Origin: Gulosibacter sediminis | GTDB lineage: Bacteria; Actinomycetota; Actinomycetes; Actinomycetales; Microbacteriaceae | Length of the DNA: 64,000 nt | Direction of reading: 5' to 3' | Assembly: GCF_023370115.1 (NCBI RefSeq) | Contig: NZ_CP097160.1 | Span: 744,001-808,000, forward strand | In this document: positions 9,641-18,481 of the stretch, piece by piece | How positions within the stretch are numbered: the first letter of the stretch is position 1 | Layout: each line of letters begins with the position of its first letter | The notes under the pieces: model-generated | Told to the model about the DNA's origin: nothing | The model's input: only the letters and a program-made list of their open reading frames with translations | Databases searched by the model: none | Translations under genes and position numbers: made by a program

Positions 9641-10252
9641 ATGGCTGAAAGCACCAAGGTTGAGTTTTGGTTCGATCCGATCTGCCCGTGGGCATGGATG
9701 ACTTCCCGTTGGATTCAGGAGGTCGAACGACTTCGCGACGACGTTGAGGTCGACTGGAATGTCATGTCGCTCGCGATCCTCAACGAGGGCCGCGAAATGT
9801 CCGACGAGCACCGCAAGGCGCACGCGTTCTCGAAGTGCTCCTGCCTCGTCGCCGCCGGCGTCAAGGCCGAGCTCGGCAACGAGGCGATGGTGAAGTTCTA
9901 CGACGCCATCGGCACCATCAACCACCCCGAGGGTCGCTCGGGCGAGGCCGGCACGCTCGAGGAGGCCGCCGCGAAGGCCGGCGTCCCCGGCGAGCTCATC
10001 GCCCGCGCCGACGCTGGCGAGTTCGACGAGGTGCTGCTCGCCTCGCACAACGGCGCGATCGACCGCGTCGGCGACGAGGTCGGCACCCCGGTCATCGCCG
10101 TCAACGGTGTTGCGTTCTTCGGCCCCGTGATTTCGCCGGCGCCGAAGGGCGACATGGCGCTGCAGCTCTTCGACGGTGTCGTCGCAGCCGCGGGCTACGA
10201 GGGCTTCTTCGAGATCAAGCGCTCGCGCACGCGCGGCCCCCAGTTCGACTAA
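9641..10252 (+). CDS. DsbA-family oxidoreductase, mycothiol-dependent nitroreductase-like, with CPWA motif
   Basis: Cytosolic thioredoxin-fold protein of 203 residues with the DsbA helical insertion; no signal peptide. By recollection it matches M. tuberculosis Rv2466c along its length: VEFWFDPICPWAW, MSLAILNEGRE, DEVGTPVIAVNGVAFFGPV and a C-terminal end RTRGPQFD. The mycobacterial enzyme has CPWC; here the motif is C15-P-W-A18, so the second cysteine is missing and only a one-cysteine (mycothiol-type) mechanism is possible. The gene overlaps rpiB by one base (TAATG), and nei follows, the same order as in mycobacteria. Its role is probably thiol redox balance or nitro-compound reduction. Confidence 0.88.
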   Translation: MAESTKVEFWFDPICPWAWMTSRWIQEVERLRDDVEVDWNVMSLAILNEGREMSDEHRKAHAFSKCSCLVAAGVKAELGNEAMVKFYDAIGTINHPEGRSGEAGTLEEAAAKAGVPGELIARADAGEFDEVLLASHNGAIDRVGDEVGTPVIAVNGVAFFGPVISPAPKGDMALQLFDGVVAAAGYEGFFEIKRSRTRGPQFD

Positions 10253-10785
10253 TGCGGGTCCACCTAGCAACCGACCACGCCGGGCTCGAGTTCTCGCAGC
10301 AGCTGCAGGAGCACCTGCGCGCTGCGGGGCACGAGGTTGTCGACCATGGTCCCGAAGAGTACGACGCCGTCGACGACTACCCGTCGTTCTGCATCAACGC
10401 TGCGCAGGCGGTCGCGAACGACTGGGCGGCGGGCGAGTTCTCGCTCGGAGTCGTCTTCGGCGGCTCCGGCAACGGCGAGCAGATCGCGGCGAACAAGGTC
10501 ACGGGCGTGCGCGCGGCGCTCGTCTGGAGCGAGGCGACCGCGAAGCTCGCGCGCGAGCACAACAACGCGAACGTCATCTCGATCGGCGCCCGCCAGCACT
10601 CGCTTGAGGAGGCCGTGACGCTCGTCGACACGTTCCTCGCCGAGCCGTTCCCTGGCGAGGAGCGCCACGTGCGCCGCATCTCGCAGCTGCGCGAGTACGA
10701 GGGCACCGGGTCGATCGCGGGCAAGGAGGTGCTGGCGCCGACGAACTCCGACGTGCCGGCAGTTCTCCCGGCGGCGGAGGCGTAG
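10252..10785 (+). CDS. rpiB: Ribose-5-phosphate isomerase B
   Basis: Interconverts ribose 5-phosphate and ribulose 5-phosphate in the non-oxidative pentose phosphate pathway. The protein is 177 residues and starts MRVHLATDHAGLEF, containing the RpiB active-site DHAG segment. The phosphate-binding loop GGSGNGEQIAANKV and the segment HNNANVISIGAR are both diagnostic of the LacAB/RpiB family. In the actinobacterial type the catalytic base is a Glu rather than Cys; the GSGNGEQ segment fits this. The ATG shares its A with the TAA stop of the DsbA-like gene. The C-terminal about 25 residues are a variable tail. Confidence 0.95.
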   Translation: MRVHLATDHAGLEFSQQLQEHLRAAGHEVVDHGPEEYDAVDDYPSFCINAAQAVANDWAAGEFSLGVVFGGSGNGEQIAANKVTGVRAALVWSEATAKLAREHNNANVISIGARQHSLEEAVTLVDTFLAEPFPGEERHVRRISQLREYEGTGSIAGKEVLAPTNSDVPAVLPAAEA

Positions 10786-10787
10786 GA

Positions 10788-11771
10788 GTGCCCGAGGGGC
10801 ATTCCGTCCACCGCATTGCGCGCCAGTTCACGAAGCACTTCGTCGGGCGCATCTGCGAGGCCTCGAGCCCGCAGGGGCGCTTCGTCGAGGGCGCGGCGGT
10901 GCTGTCGGGCCGCGAGATGCTGCGCTGCTTCGCTGTGGGCAAGCAGATGTTCGCCGAGTTCGGTGACGACCCGACGGCGCCCGGCGCGGATGCGTCGGTA
11001 TGGCTGCGCGTGCACCTCGGCATCTACGGTGCCTGGGATTTCGCGGGCGACTTCACGACGAAGCTCGGGCAGACCGGCGAGTACGGCCGCGGCGCGCGCA
11101 TCGAGGATGCGGACGCCGAGGACTCGCTGTCGTCGATCGGCGCGCCCCGTCGCGCCCGGCTGCGCATGGCCGAGCAGGAGAAGGAAACCGAGCTTGACCA
11201 GGGCTGGCCGCCCGAGCCGGTGGGCGCCGTGCGGCTTCGCCTGCTCACCGAAGACGTCGTGGCCGATCTGCGCGGCCCGACCGCCTGCGAGGTGCTCGAC
11301 GCCGCCGGCGTGAACACCGTGCTCGATCGCCTCGGCCCCGACCCGCTTGTCGACGAGCTCGAGGTGGGGGAGCGCCGCTTCATCGAACGTGCGAGCAAGC
11401 GTCGCGTGCCCATCGGGCAGCTGCTCATGGATCAGTCGGTCGTCGCAGGTATCGGCAACATTTATCGCGCCGAGATCCTGTTCCGCGCCCGACTCAATCC
11501 CTATACGCCGGGCAACGAGGTGCCGCTCGACGTGCTGCACGGCATCTGGAATGACTGGGTGAAGCTGCTGGGCGTCGGCGTCGAGGTCGGCCGCATGATG
11601 ACGATCGACGGGCTCACCGGTGACGACTATGAGGCGGCGCTGCAGGATGTCCGCCACCGCCACTGGGTCTACGGTCGCGCGGGCGAGCCCTGCCGTCGCT
11701 GCGGTACGCCGATCTCGCTCGCCGAGATGCAGAACCGCAAGCTCTACTGGTGCCCGAGCTGCCAGGCCTGA
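10788..11771 (+). CDS. nei: Formamidopyrimidine/endonuclease VIII-type DNA glycosylase (Nei)
   Basis: Base-excision repair glycosylase/AP lyase that removes oxidised bases. The 327-residue product starts at a GTG two bases after the rpiB stop and reads MPEGHSVHRIARQF. Pro2 (after Met removal the N-terminal nucleophile) and Glu3 are the catalytic residues. The helix-two-turn-helix segment is QSVVAGIGNIYRAEILF. The C-terminal zinc finger is CRRCGTPISLAEMQNRKLYWCPSC with four cysteines. The start resembles M. tuberculosis Rv2464c, also next to rpiB. The gene converges with the large membrane protein gene, one base separating the two stop codons. Confidence 0.93.
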   Translation: MPEGHSVHRIARQFTKHFVGRICEASSPQGRFVEGAAVLSGREMLRCFAVGKQMFAEFGDDPTAPGADASVWLRVHLGIYGAWDFAGDFTTKLGQTGEYGRGARIEDADAEDSLSSIGAPRRARLRMAEQEKETELDQGWPPEPVGAVRLRLLTEDVVADLRGPTACEVLDAAGVNTVLDRLGPDPLVDELEVGERRFIERASKRRVPIGQLLMDQSVVAGIGNIYRAEILFRARLNPYTPGNEVPLDVLHGIWNDWVKLLGVGVEVGRMMTIDGLTGDDYEAALQDVRHRHWVYGRAGEPCRRCGTPISLAEMQNRKLYWCPSCQA

Positions 11772-11772
11772 A

Positions 11773-14700
11773 CTAGCGCAGGCTGCCGATGCTCGCCGCG
11801 AGTTTGCGCGCGTCGCGCATCCGCTTCTCGTAGGTGGCCGCGACGAAGACGAGCACGACGCCCGCGGCCGCGAGCCATGCCCACCAGGGCACGGCGATCG
11901 GGGGCAGGAACATCTGCCACATCACGACGATGTGGAGCACCGCCGCGGCGATGCCGATGAGCAGCGGCGCCTGGAGACGCAGGAGCGCGCCGACGAGGAT
12001 CGCCGCGACGATGAGCGCCGTCGCGAGGCCGATGCGCCACCAGCTTGGCAGCTGGAACTCGGCCGCGAGCGCGATGGCGAGCGAAGCGATGAGGGGCGCG
12101 CCGAGCGCCGCCCAACTGCGCAGCTTCGGATAGGTGCGCAGCGCGACCGCGCCGACGGCCGCGGCCGCGAGACAGAGCGGCTGCAGCACCCAGGCATCAC
12201 TCGCCTCGACGTCCTGGGCGACGGCGATCGCCGCGAACACGATGCTCACGGCGCCGAAGCCGCTGCCGCCGAGGCGGAGGTCCAGGCGCCGAGTGGGGAA
12301 CGACGCGCTGACGAGCGCCGCGGCGGCGGCCGCGCCGACGACGGCGGCAATGCCGGCCGCGAGCGGATGCTCGAGCAGAGCCGGGAGCGCGGCGACCGTG
12401 AACGCGAGCGGAACCGCCGCGGCGTAGCCGGCGCGTTCCACGTTGCTGCTGGCGCGCTCGGCAAGGCGCAGCAGTAGCCAAAGTCCGGCGACGAAGGCGG
12501 CCAGAATCACGCCGACCGGCACACCGATCGCGAGTTCGCTGCTGCCTTCCCAAAGCCAGAGCACGGCTGCGATGGTCGCGACGGCGGTGCCTGCGCGGGC
12601 CGCAGGGCCCCAGGAGGTGCGCGGCCGGGGGAGCGTGATGCCGAACGCCGCGACGAGGCCCGCGACGGCGCTGAGCAGCAGGCCGACCTTGATGGCGTCG
12701 GTGTCGAACGTGAGGCCGGTCGCGAACAGCGGCAGTAGCAGGGTGAGCAGGTCAAGTGTGGGTGTCGCTTCGCGGTCGCGGCGGAACCGCACGACGGCGA
12801 GCACCGCGACCGCGACGGCGGGGATGCCCGCGGCGATGACCGTCCACCACAGGCCGAGTCCGGTGCCGGCGAGCGGGAGCGTCGTGAGCACGAGCCAGGC
12901 CGCGAGCGGCAGCAGCGGTCTTGCGCTTCGAAGCGTGGCCAGGGCGCCGAGGCCGATGAGCGCGGCGACGACGAGCGGCAGTTCGCTCGCGACTCCCGCC
13001 GGCTGCGTCGCGACGAAGAACGCGTGTGCGCCGCCGGTGAGCAGGGCGATGACGACCCACGCGAGCAGGTTCGTGTGCCGGAACATCGCGGCGAGCACGG
13101 CGATCGCGGCCGCGACACCGACGAGCGTGCCGACGAGGTCGACCGAGCGCGCGTTCGCGGCCGCGATGCCGATGGGGGCGATCGTCGCCGTGAGCAACAC
13201 CGCCGCCCAGACGCCGAGCTGGAGGTTGCGGCGTAGCTCGGGGTCGATGCCGGGGGAGGTGCCGAGCACGCGGCTGATCGGCGCGAGCAAGATAAGTGGC
13301 ACGGCAATCCCGAGGGTGACGAAGACTGCCGAGGCGAGCCCGCCCGGAATGCTGCCGGTGGCGTCAATGGCGTCGAGCGACCGGAGGCCGAGCGCGACCA
13401 TTCCGAGGGCGGCGCCGAGGCCACCGGGCGCCGCGAGCCCGAGCCGGGCCCACGCCCACACGCCGCGTGCCGGCAGCGTGATCGCCGCGACGATGGCGGC
13501 GATGCCGAGCGCAAGCGTGAACCAGGCCGTCGGTGAGGTCTGCCAGTCGGCGAGGAAGGTGGTCGTCGCGAGCGAGATCCCGAGCGACAGTGCAATCGTC
13601 GCCTGCGCGGGCGCGGCGGGGTAGCGCGATGCGCGCACCACGGCGACGATCGCGACGATCGCGAGCGCGAGCAGCGTCGGTGCGGCGATGACGACGGCCA
13701 GCGCATCCGCCACCGACCTGGAGACGAAGATCGGGCCGATTACGGCGAGGCTGGCCGCGCTGACCCAGGTCGCAGCGCGCGACCACCCGGGGTGTACCGC
13801 GTCGGGGCGAACTCGGGCGAGCAGCGGCGTCGCGCAGGCGATCGCGAACACGAACCAGGGCCAGAGACGGTCCGGGTCGGCGCGAATGAAGGCGGCGGCG
13901 AGCGCGCCCGCAACCCCAACTAGCCCAAATCCTTCGGCCGGCACGGTGTTGATGTGACCGTTGCACGCGCGCCGAATGAGTAGTGTGACGCCAAAGACGA
14001 TGAGGCCAACGAACGCGTAGCCCCAGCCGAAGCGGAACTCGTCGGTGAGTGGCTGACCGAACGCGAAGATGGCGGTACCGACGAGCATCCACAGCGACGC
14101 GAGCGCGATCGTGCCCTGAAAGCGCGGCGTCGGCTGCGGAGTACTGCCTCGCGCATCCCAGAGAATTGCGGCGACGAGCGCTGCCACGACGAGCAAGAAC
14201 AGGGCGCCCAACGACCAGAACATCCAGTCGCTGTCGTTGTTACTGGTGTCGAACGTGAGCAGCAGCATGCCCGTGCAGGCGATCACGAAGCCGACGATGG
14301 CGACCAAGTGTGACTCGCCCCGGGGCAGCTCAAGTCGTGCCCCCGCGGCGCCGACCACGAGCGGCATCGCGATGATCACCACGCCAGTGACCATGCGCAT
14401 CATGAACCCGGCGCTCGCCACCTCTTCGAGTTCGAGCGCGATCCCCACGATGACGCTGCACCAGGCGACGACGGCCAAGACGACCGCGAAGATCGTGACC
14501 GCGAGGCCTGGCGTTGCGGGGCGCAGGGTGCGGGCGACGAGCAGGATGCACGCGACGCTCGCGAGCAGCACTGTCGGCAGCAGCTCGCCAACGCCGAAGA
14601 ACAGGGTCATGAGCACGAGCGACGAGGCGAGCGCGGCGATTGAGGTGGATCGTAGGGTCAGCGTGCGATCGGGCGACATGAAGCGCGTCGCGACAAGTCC

Positions 14701-16380
14701 GGCGCACGCCGCCGTGGCGATGACGCTGAGGCCGGCACCGAGTGCCGCGCCGGGGAGCGACGCGGCGGTCACCGAAGCGAGCGTGCCGGTGACGGGGGCC
14801 GCGATGGGCAGGAGACTTGGGAAGCCCTTGCCGAGATGCGCGTCGCCCCGCCAGAACAGCGGCACGGCGCTCACGAGCAGACCGAGGAGGCTCGCGAGCA
14901 GGAGCGCGAGGTGGGCCGGCGCATCCGCACCTCGGTCGGTGAAGACGACGCCGGCGATCGCGAGCTGGAGGAGGATGACAAGAAGCGGGATGGTCGCGAG
15001 GGCGGCCGCGCTGTACGAGCCGAACATGGCGCTGCGACGGAGCGCGGGCTGTTGGCTCGCGGCGACGCGCCACGCGAGCACGCCCGCGAATAGAAACGGG
15101 AGCGCGAAGCCGAGCCCCACGACGCCGGGGTCGTCGCCGATGCCGCTCGGATACTCGGGCAGCGCGCGCACGAGGGCCGCACCGGTGCGCAGGCCGATGC
15201 CGAGCAGCAGCACCGCCGCGACGGCTGCCGCAATATCGGCGAAGGAGGCGAACTTGCGCGCCTGCGGCTCGCGGGTCGTCCAGAGCACCATGAGCACGGC
15301 CGCGACCGCCGCAATCGCGAGCGCGAGGATCGCGACGAGGATGCCCGCATTCGGCTCGGGCGCGATGCCCAGCACCGTCGGCACCAGGAGCAGGGAGGCG
15401 ACGCCGAGCGCGAGCGAGATGCCCACGGGGAGCGGGTCAGTGTCGATTCGCGCCTCGGCCGCGCGCTGCCAGGCGCGGGCGGCGCCCACGCTCCCGACGC
15501 TCGCCGTGGCGAGGCCGAGTGCCCAGCCGAGGTGGTCGTCGAGCGGCAACCGTGCCAGCCAGGCGATGAGGAGGGTGATGGCCGGGAGTAGGGTGATCGA
15601 CGCAAGCAGCTTGGGCGTGGAGAGCTTCGACCAGCGCCACCACGCGCCGAAGATGGCGGTAAGCACCAGCAACGCCACACCCCAGTACAGGGCGGGGTCG
15701 GCTCGGTCGAGTCCGAAGAGTTTCAGCGCCGGTATCGCCCACGCGTCGAGCGCGAGCAACACGGCACCGAGCACCGCAACGCCCTCCGCCGTCGCGCCGA
15801 GCTTGCGGCGCCGCAGCCAACTCGCGAGGGCGATGACGCCCGCCGTGATCGCGACCGTGATCGCCGCGCGAACGATGAGATCGAAGAGGACGAAGGCGAC
15901 CGTGACGAAGACGAGCGCCGCGACGGCGAGGAAGCCGATGCCCGTGATGAGCATCGCGAGCTGCACGCCCGAGCGCTTGGGTGTCGAAGGCTCTGCCTCA
16001 GACCGTGGCTCAGGCTGTGGCAGGGGCGGGGCAGGTTGGTTGAGCCACGCGCCAGCGATGGAGCCCTGTGGCGCGGGGCTGGGCGCAGATTGCTGCTGGG
16101 GGAGCGCGGGCGGTGCCGGCACCTCCGCTTCGACATACTGAGCATCCTGCTCAGCTCGGATCTCCGCCAGGATTCGCCCCCGCTGTGTCAGCAGTTCGGC
16201 GCTTGACGTCGAGAGTTTGAAGACCTCGGCGAGCCGCGGATTCGTGAGGTCGAGTCCGCAGCTCACGCACCGCGGGGCGCCGTGCGTTGGCGTGAAGCAG
16301 TACGGGCACGTCGTCGTCGACAGGAGGTCCTGCGGGCTTTCTGGAAAGCGCGGTGCGTGGGTGTCATTGCCCGAATCCAT
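11773..16380 (-). CDS. Giant polytopic membrane protein with N-terminal zinc ribbon (SCO7613-like)
   Basis: Predicted 1535-residue protein. Residues 25-41 form a C4 zinc ribbon (CPYC...CVSC). A helical region and a Pro/Gln/Ser-rich linker (about residues 90-140) follow. The remaining about 1370 residues are an almost unbroken series of hydrophobic helices, well over thirty. The pattern matches the actinobacterial family annotated as SCO7613 C-terminal domain-containing membrane proteins, for which I know no experimental function. No enzymatic motif is visible; the helices are rich in Ala, Leu and Val with few charges. The start at 16380 is supported by the ribosome-site-like GAGGAGCGGCT upstream. 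It is a single-gene transcription unit convergent with nei. Confidence 0.85.
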   Translation of the reverse strand: MDSGNDTHAPRFPESPQDLLSTTTCPYCFTPTHGAPRCVSCGLDLTNPRLAEVFKLSTSSAELLTQRGRILAEIRAEQDAQYVEAEVPAPPALPQQQSAPSPAPQGSIAGAWLNQPAPPLPQPEPRSEAEPSTPKRSGVQLAMLITGIGFLAVAALVFVTVAFVLFDLIVRAAITVAITAGVIALASWLRRRKLGATAEGVAVLGAVLLALDAWAIPALKLFGLDRADPALYWGVALLVLTAIFGAWWRWSKLSTPKLLASITLLPAITLLIAWLARLPLDDHLGWALGLATASVGSVGAARAWQRAAEARIDTDPLPVGISLALGVASLLLVPTVLGIAPEPNAGILVAILALAIAAVAAVLMVLWTTREPQARKFASFADIAAAVAAVLLLGIGLRTGAALVRALPEYPSGIGDDPGVVGLGFALPFLFAGVLAWRVAASQQPALRRSAMFGSYSAAALATIPLLVILLQLAIAGVVFTDRGADAPAHLALLLASLLGLLVSAVPLFWRGDAHLGKGFPSLLPIAAPVTGTLASVTAASLPGAALGAGLSVIATAACAGLVATRFMSPDRTLTLRSTSIAALASSLVLMTLFFGVGELLPTVLLASVACILLVARTLRPATPGLAVTIFAVVLAVVAWCSVIVGIALELEEVASAGFMMRMVTGVVIIAMPLVVGAAGARLELPRGESHLVAIVGFVIACTGMLLLTFDTSNNDSDWMFWSLGALFLLVVAALVAAILWDARGSTPQPTPRFQGTIALASLWMLVGTAIFAFGQPLTDEFRFGWGYAFVGLIVFGVTLLIRRACNGHINTVPAEGFGLVGVAGALAAAFIRADPDRLWPWFVFAIACATPLLARVRPDAVHPGWSRAATWVSAASLAVIGPIFVSRSVADALAVVIAAPTLLALAIVAIVAVVRASRYPAAPAQATIALSLGISLATTTFLADWQTSPTAWFTLALGIAAIVAAITLPARGVWAWARLGLAAPGGLGAALGMVALGLRSLDAIDATGSIPGGLASAVFVTLGIAVPLILLAPISRVLGTSPGIDPELRRNLQLGVWAAVLLTATIAPIGIAAANARSVDLVGTLVGVAAAIAVLAAMFRHTNLLAWVVIALLTGGAHAFFVATQPAGVASELPLVVAALIGLGALATLRSARPLLPLAAWLVLTTLPLAGTGLGLWWTVIAAGIPAVAVAVLAVVRFRRDREATPTLDLLTLLLPLFATGLTFDTDAIKVGLLLSAVAGLVAAFGITLPRPRTSWGPAARAGTAVATIAAVLWLWEGSSELAIGVPVGVILAAFVAGLWLLLRLAERASSNVERAGYAAAVPLAFTVAALPALLEHPLAAGIAAVVGAAAAAALVSASFPTRRLDLRLGGSGFGAVSIVFAAIAVAQDVEASDAWVLQPLCLAAAAVGAVALRTYPKLRSWAALGAPLIASLAIALAAEFQLPSWWRIGLATALIVAAILVGALLRLQAPLLIGIAAAVLHIVVMWQMFLPPIAVPWWAWLAAAGVVLVFVAATYEKRMRDARKLAASIGSLR

Positions 16381-16560
16381 AGCCGCTCCTCGAAGTCCCG
16401 TCCTCTTCGCAGATTAGGCGAACGTGGATCACGGATCGCCCGTTTATCCACAAAGGACATCTTCAGGACGACGAGGAGTAGCCGAAAGCTGGCGCGGAGA
16501 ATGCGACGCGCGTGATTCAGCAGATTTCCGCTAGACTTGCGGAGTCGTATTGCACGACGC

Positions 16561-16631
16561 GGGGATGTAGCTCAATGGTAGAGCCCCAGTCTTCCAAACT
16601 GGTCACGCGGGTTCGATTCCCGTCATCCCCT
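16561..16631 (+). tRNA. tRNA-Gly (TCC)
   Basis: A complete cloverleaf can be drawn. The acceptor stem GGGGATG pairs with CATCCCC, followed by discriminator T. The D-arm is GCTC-AATGGTA-GAGC. The anticodon arm CCAGT-CTTCCAA-ACTGG has anticodon TCC. The T-arm is GCGGG-TTCGATT-CCCGT. CCA is not encoded. The 3' half of this gene is repeated twice downstream at 132-bp spacing. Confidence 0.95.
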
Positions 16632-16914
16632 CACTCGCGGCTTCGCCGCTTCGCTCAGGGACTCGGGAATCCTCAGAACCCGAGAACCGGCTCCGCCGGC
16701 GCCCGCCGCGCGACGCGATGCGTCGCTTCATCGGCGTGCGGGGTTCGATTCCCGTCATCCCCTCGCTCGCGGCTTCGCCGCTTCACTCAGGGACTCGGGA
16801 ATCCTCAGAACCCGAGAACCGGCTCCGCCGGCGCCCGCCGCGCGACGCGATGCGTCGCTTCATCGGCGTGCGGGGTTCGATTCCCGTCATCCCCTCCCTC
16901 GCGGCTTCGCCGCT
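16609..16914. repeat. 132-bp tandem repeat that begins inside the tRNA-Gly T-arm
   Basis: The string GGGTTCGATTCCCGTC recurs at 16609, 16741 and 16873, exactly 132 bp apart. There are two nearly identical full units and a third partial unit of about 42 bp that stops at the nitroreductase stop codon. Each unit carries the 3' part of tRNA-Gly followed by four small hairpins (in unit one): GCGGC/GCCGC at 16637-16649, CTCGGG/CCCGAG at 16662-16684, CCGGC/GCCGG at 16687-16699 and GCGACGC/GCGTCGC at 16710-16726. The copies differ at only a few bases, so the duplication is recent or is kept homogeneous. Confidence 0.9.
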
Positions 16915-17749
16915 ATTCCGAGGTGAGGCCCTGCTCGCCGAGCCACTCGCGCATGCGCTCGCGGCCGTAGAGGCCCTTCACGTTGCCGATGCGGCGCTCG
17001 AGCGTGCGGGCCCAGCTGTAGTCGGGCTTGTCGTAGTTCGCGTAGTAGCTGGCGAGGCGCGTCTCGTACTCGGCCGACGCATCCGCCCACGCGTCAGCAT
17101 CGTAGGTTTCCTCGTGCAGCACGGCCGCCTGGGGGAGTCGAGGCTTCGTGCTCGCCGCCTCATCGGGGTCGGGTACGCCGATCGCGAGCCCAACGATTGG
17201 GAACACGTGCTCGGGAAGCTCAAGTTCTTCGACCACGCCGGGTGGGTTGTTGCGGATCGACCCGACGAAGACCCCGCCGAGTCCGAGCGACTCGGCCGCA
17301 AGCAGCGCGTTCTGCGCGCTAATGCCGGCGTCGACGAACGAGACGAGCGTGTTCTCGAGGTACTTCACGGTCTCGACCTCGGAGCCGCGCTGCTGCGCGA
17401 TCTGCGCCGCGCGGTGGTAGTCGACGACCCACACGAGGAACACAGCGGCGTCCTCGACATACGAACGTCCGCCAATTGCCTGCGACACCCGGCGCTTGTG
17501 GTCCTCGTCGCGGATCGCGATGATGCTCCACGTCTGCAGGTTCGACGAAACTGAACCGGACTGGGCCGCGGCGATGATGAGCCGCAGTTGTGCATCCGAA
17601 ATCTCGTCGGTTAAGAACTCGCGCACCGACCGGTGGGCGAGCTGGAGATCGATCGTTTCGGTGCCGTCGGCGACCGGCGATTCGGGGTCAGCGCCGTAGC
17701 GCTCACTGACGAGCTGTTCGGTGGTGTGGGCGGTGTTCGTGGTGGTCAT
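16913..17749 (-). CDS. NADPH-dependent oxidoreductase, nitroreductase (NfsA-like) family
   Basis: FMN-binding nitro/flavin reductase of 278 residues. N-terminal features typical of the NfsA/Frp subgroup are HRSVREF (FMN phosphate binding, about residues 39-45), AQSGSVSSNLQTWSI and IGGRSYVEDAAVFLVW. The central LGLGGVFVGSIRNNP segment lines the flavin. The C-terminal part (YYANYDKPDYSWARTLERR) matches the long C-terminal extension of NfsA-type proteins. Such enzymes reduce nitroaromatics, quinones or flavins with NADPH; the physiological substrate is uncertain. The stop codon lies at the very end of the 132-bp tandem repeat. Confidence 0.88.
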   Translation of the reverse strand: MTTTNTAHTTEQLVSERYGADPESPVADGTETIDLQLAHRSVREFLTDEISDAQLRLIIAAAQSGSVSSNLQTWSIIAIRDEDHKRRVSQAIGGRSYVEDAAVFLVWVVDYHRAAQIAQQRGSEVETVKYLENTLVSFVDAGISAQNALLAAESLGLGGVFVGSIRNNPPGVVEELELPEHVFPIVGLAIGVPDPDEAASTKPRLPQAAVLHEETYDADAWADASAEYETRLASYYANYDKPDYSWARTLERRIGNVKGLYGRERMREWLGEQGLTSE

Positions 17750-17811
17750 GCGTGCTCCTGATAGGCGTGCGTCGATCGTAACGACGCGGTGGGGCAGGGC
17801 CTAAGAACGTG

Positions 17812-18387
17812 TCATTTGCGCGAAACATCCGGATATCCGCCGAGATAAAAGCGCCGGGGTGCCTCGGCCGCCTTGCTGATGCCGATGCGGGTCGTCACGA
17901 CGATGTCGCTCAGCGGATGCTCGCATTCGCGCTCGAGTTGCAGCGGCGGCAGGCTGAGGTCGTGGCCGGTCAGCGAGAGGTCGATGCCGAGGGCGGCGCA
18001 CACCTTGCCGGGACCGTTCGTGAGTTGCCGGCGGCTCGTGCCGCGGCGTGCGAGCATCACGTCCTCGCCCTCGAGCGGCTCGACGGCGCGGATCAGCAGG
18101 CCGGCGCCGTGCCCGGCCTCGCCGACGACGACGTTGAGGCAGTGATGGATGCCGTAGCTGAGGTAGACGTAGGCGTGACCGGCGGCGAGGAACATCGCGG
18201 CATTGCGCGGAGTTGGGCCGCGATGGGTATGACTCGCGGGATCCTCTTCGTCGTAGGCCTCGACCTCGACGATGCGGGCTCGAAGGATGCGTCCGTCGAG
18301 TTCGCGCACGACGGTGCAGCCGAGCAGTCGGCGCGCCGCGACCTCAACGGGCGCGTGGAGCCAGTCCCAGGTGCCGTCGTTACTCAT
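17812..18387 (-). CDS. DNA-3-methyladenine glycosylase, AAG/MPG family
   Basis: Base-excision repair glycosylase for alkylated purines. The product is about 191 residues, the normal size for bacterial AAG. Family blocks in order are ARRLLGCTVVREL, ARIVEVEAYDEEDPASH (catalytic Glu in EVEAY), RGPTPRNAAMF, AYVYLSYGIHHCLNVV, LIRAVEPLEG and LTNGPGKVCAALGI. The ATG at 18387 directly follows an in-frame GTG at 18390 that would add one residue; the ATG is preferred. It stands alone between the nitroreductase and tRNA-Pro, and no other repair gene is adjacent. Confidence 0.93.
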   Translation of the reverse strand: MSNDGTWDWLHAPVEVAARRLLGCTVVRELDGRILRARIVEVEAYDEEDPASHTHRGPTPRNAAMFLAAGHAYVYLSYGIHHCLNVVVGEAGHGAGLLIRAVEPLEGEDVMLARRGTSRRQLTNGPGKVCAALGIDLSLTGHDLSLPPLQLERECEHPLSDIVVTTRIGISKAAEAPRRFYLGGYPDVSRK

Positions 18388-18481
18388 CACTTCAGGCTAC
18401 CGAGCGCATTGGTGAACCCTCTTGGGGCGTGGTAACTTCGTGAGGCTGATCTCTTTGGAGATCGCGCGTGCGTATGCACAT

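Noticed and set aside
14237-16141. 634-codon plus-strand frame opposite the giant membrane protein
   Set aside because: Low-complexity Ala/Ser/Arg translation without motifs; the opposite strand gives a coherent membrane protein.
16733-16898. Two further tRNA-Gly genes
   Set aside because: Only the T-arm and acceptor 3' strand are repeated; D- and anticodon arms are missing, so no functional tRNA can form.
16609-16914. CRISPR array
   Set aside because: The units are contiguous 132-bp tandem copies with no variable spacers and no cas genes nearby.
16512-16970. 152-codon frame through tRNA-Gly and the 132-bp repeat
   Set aside because: Open only because the repeat length is a multiple of three; it covers a tRNA gene.
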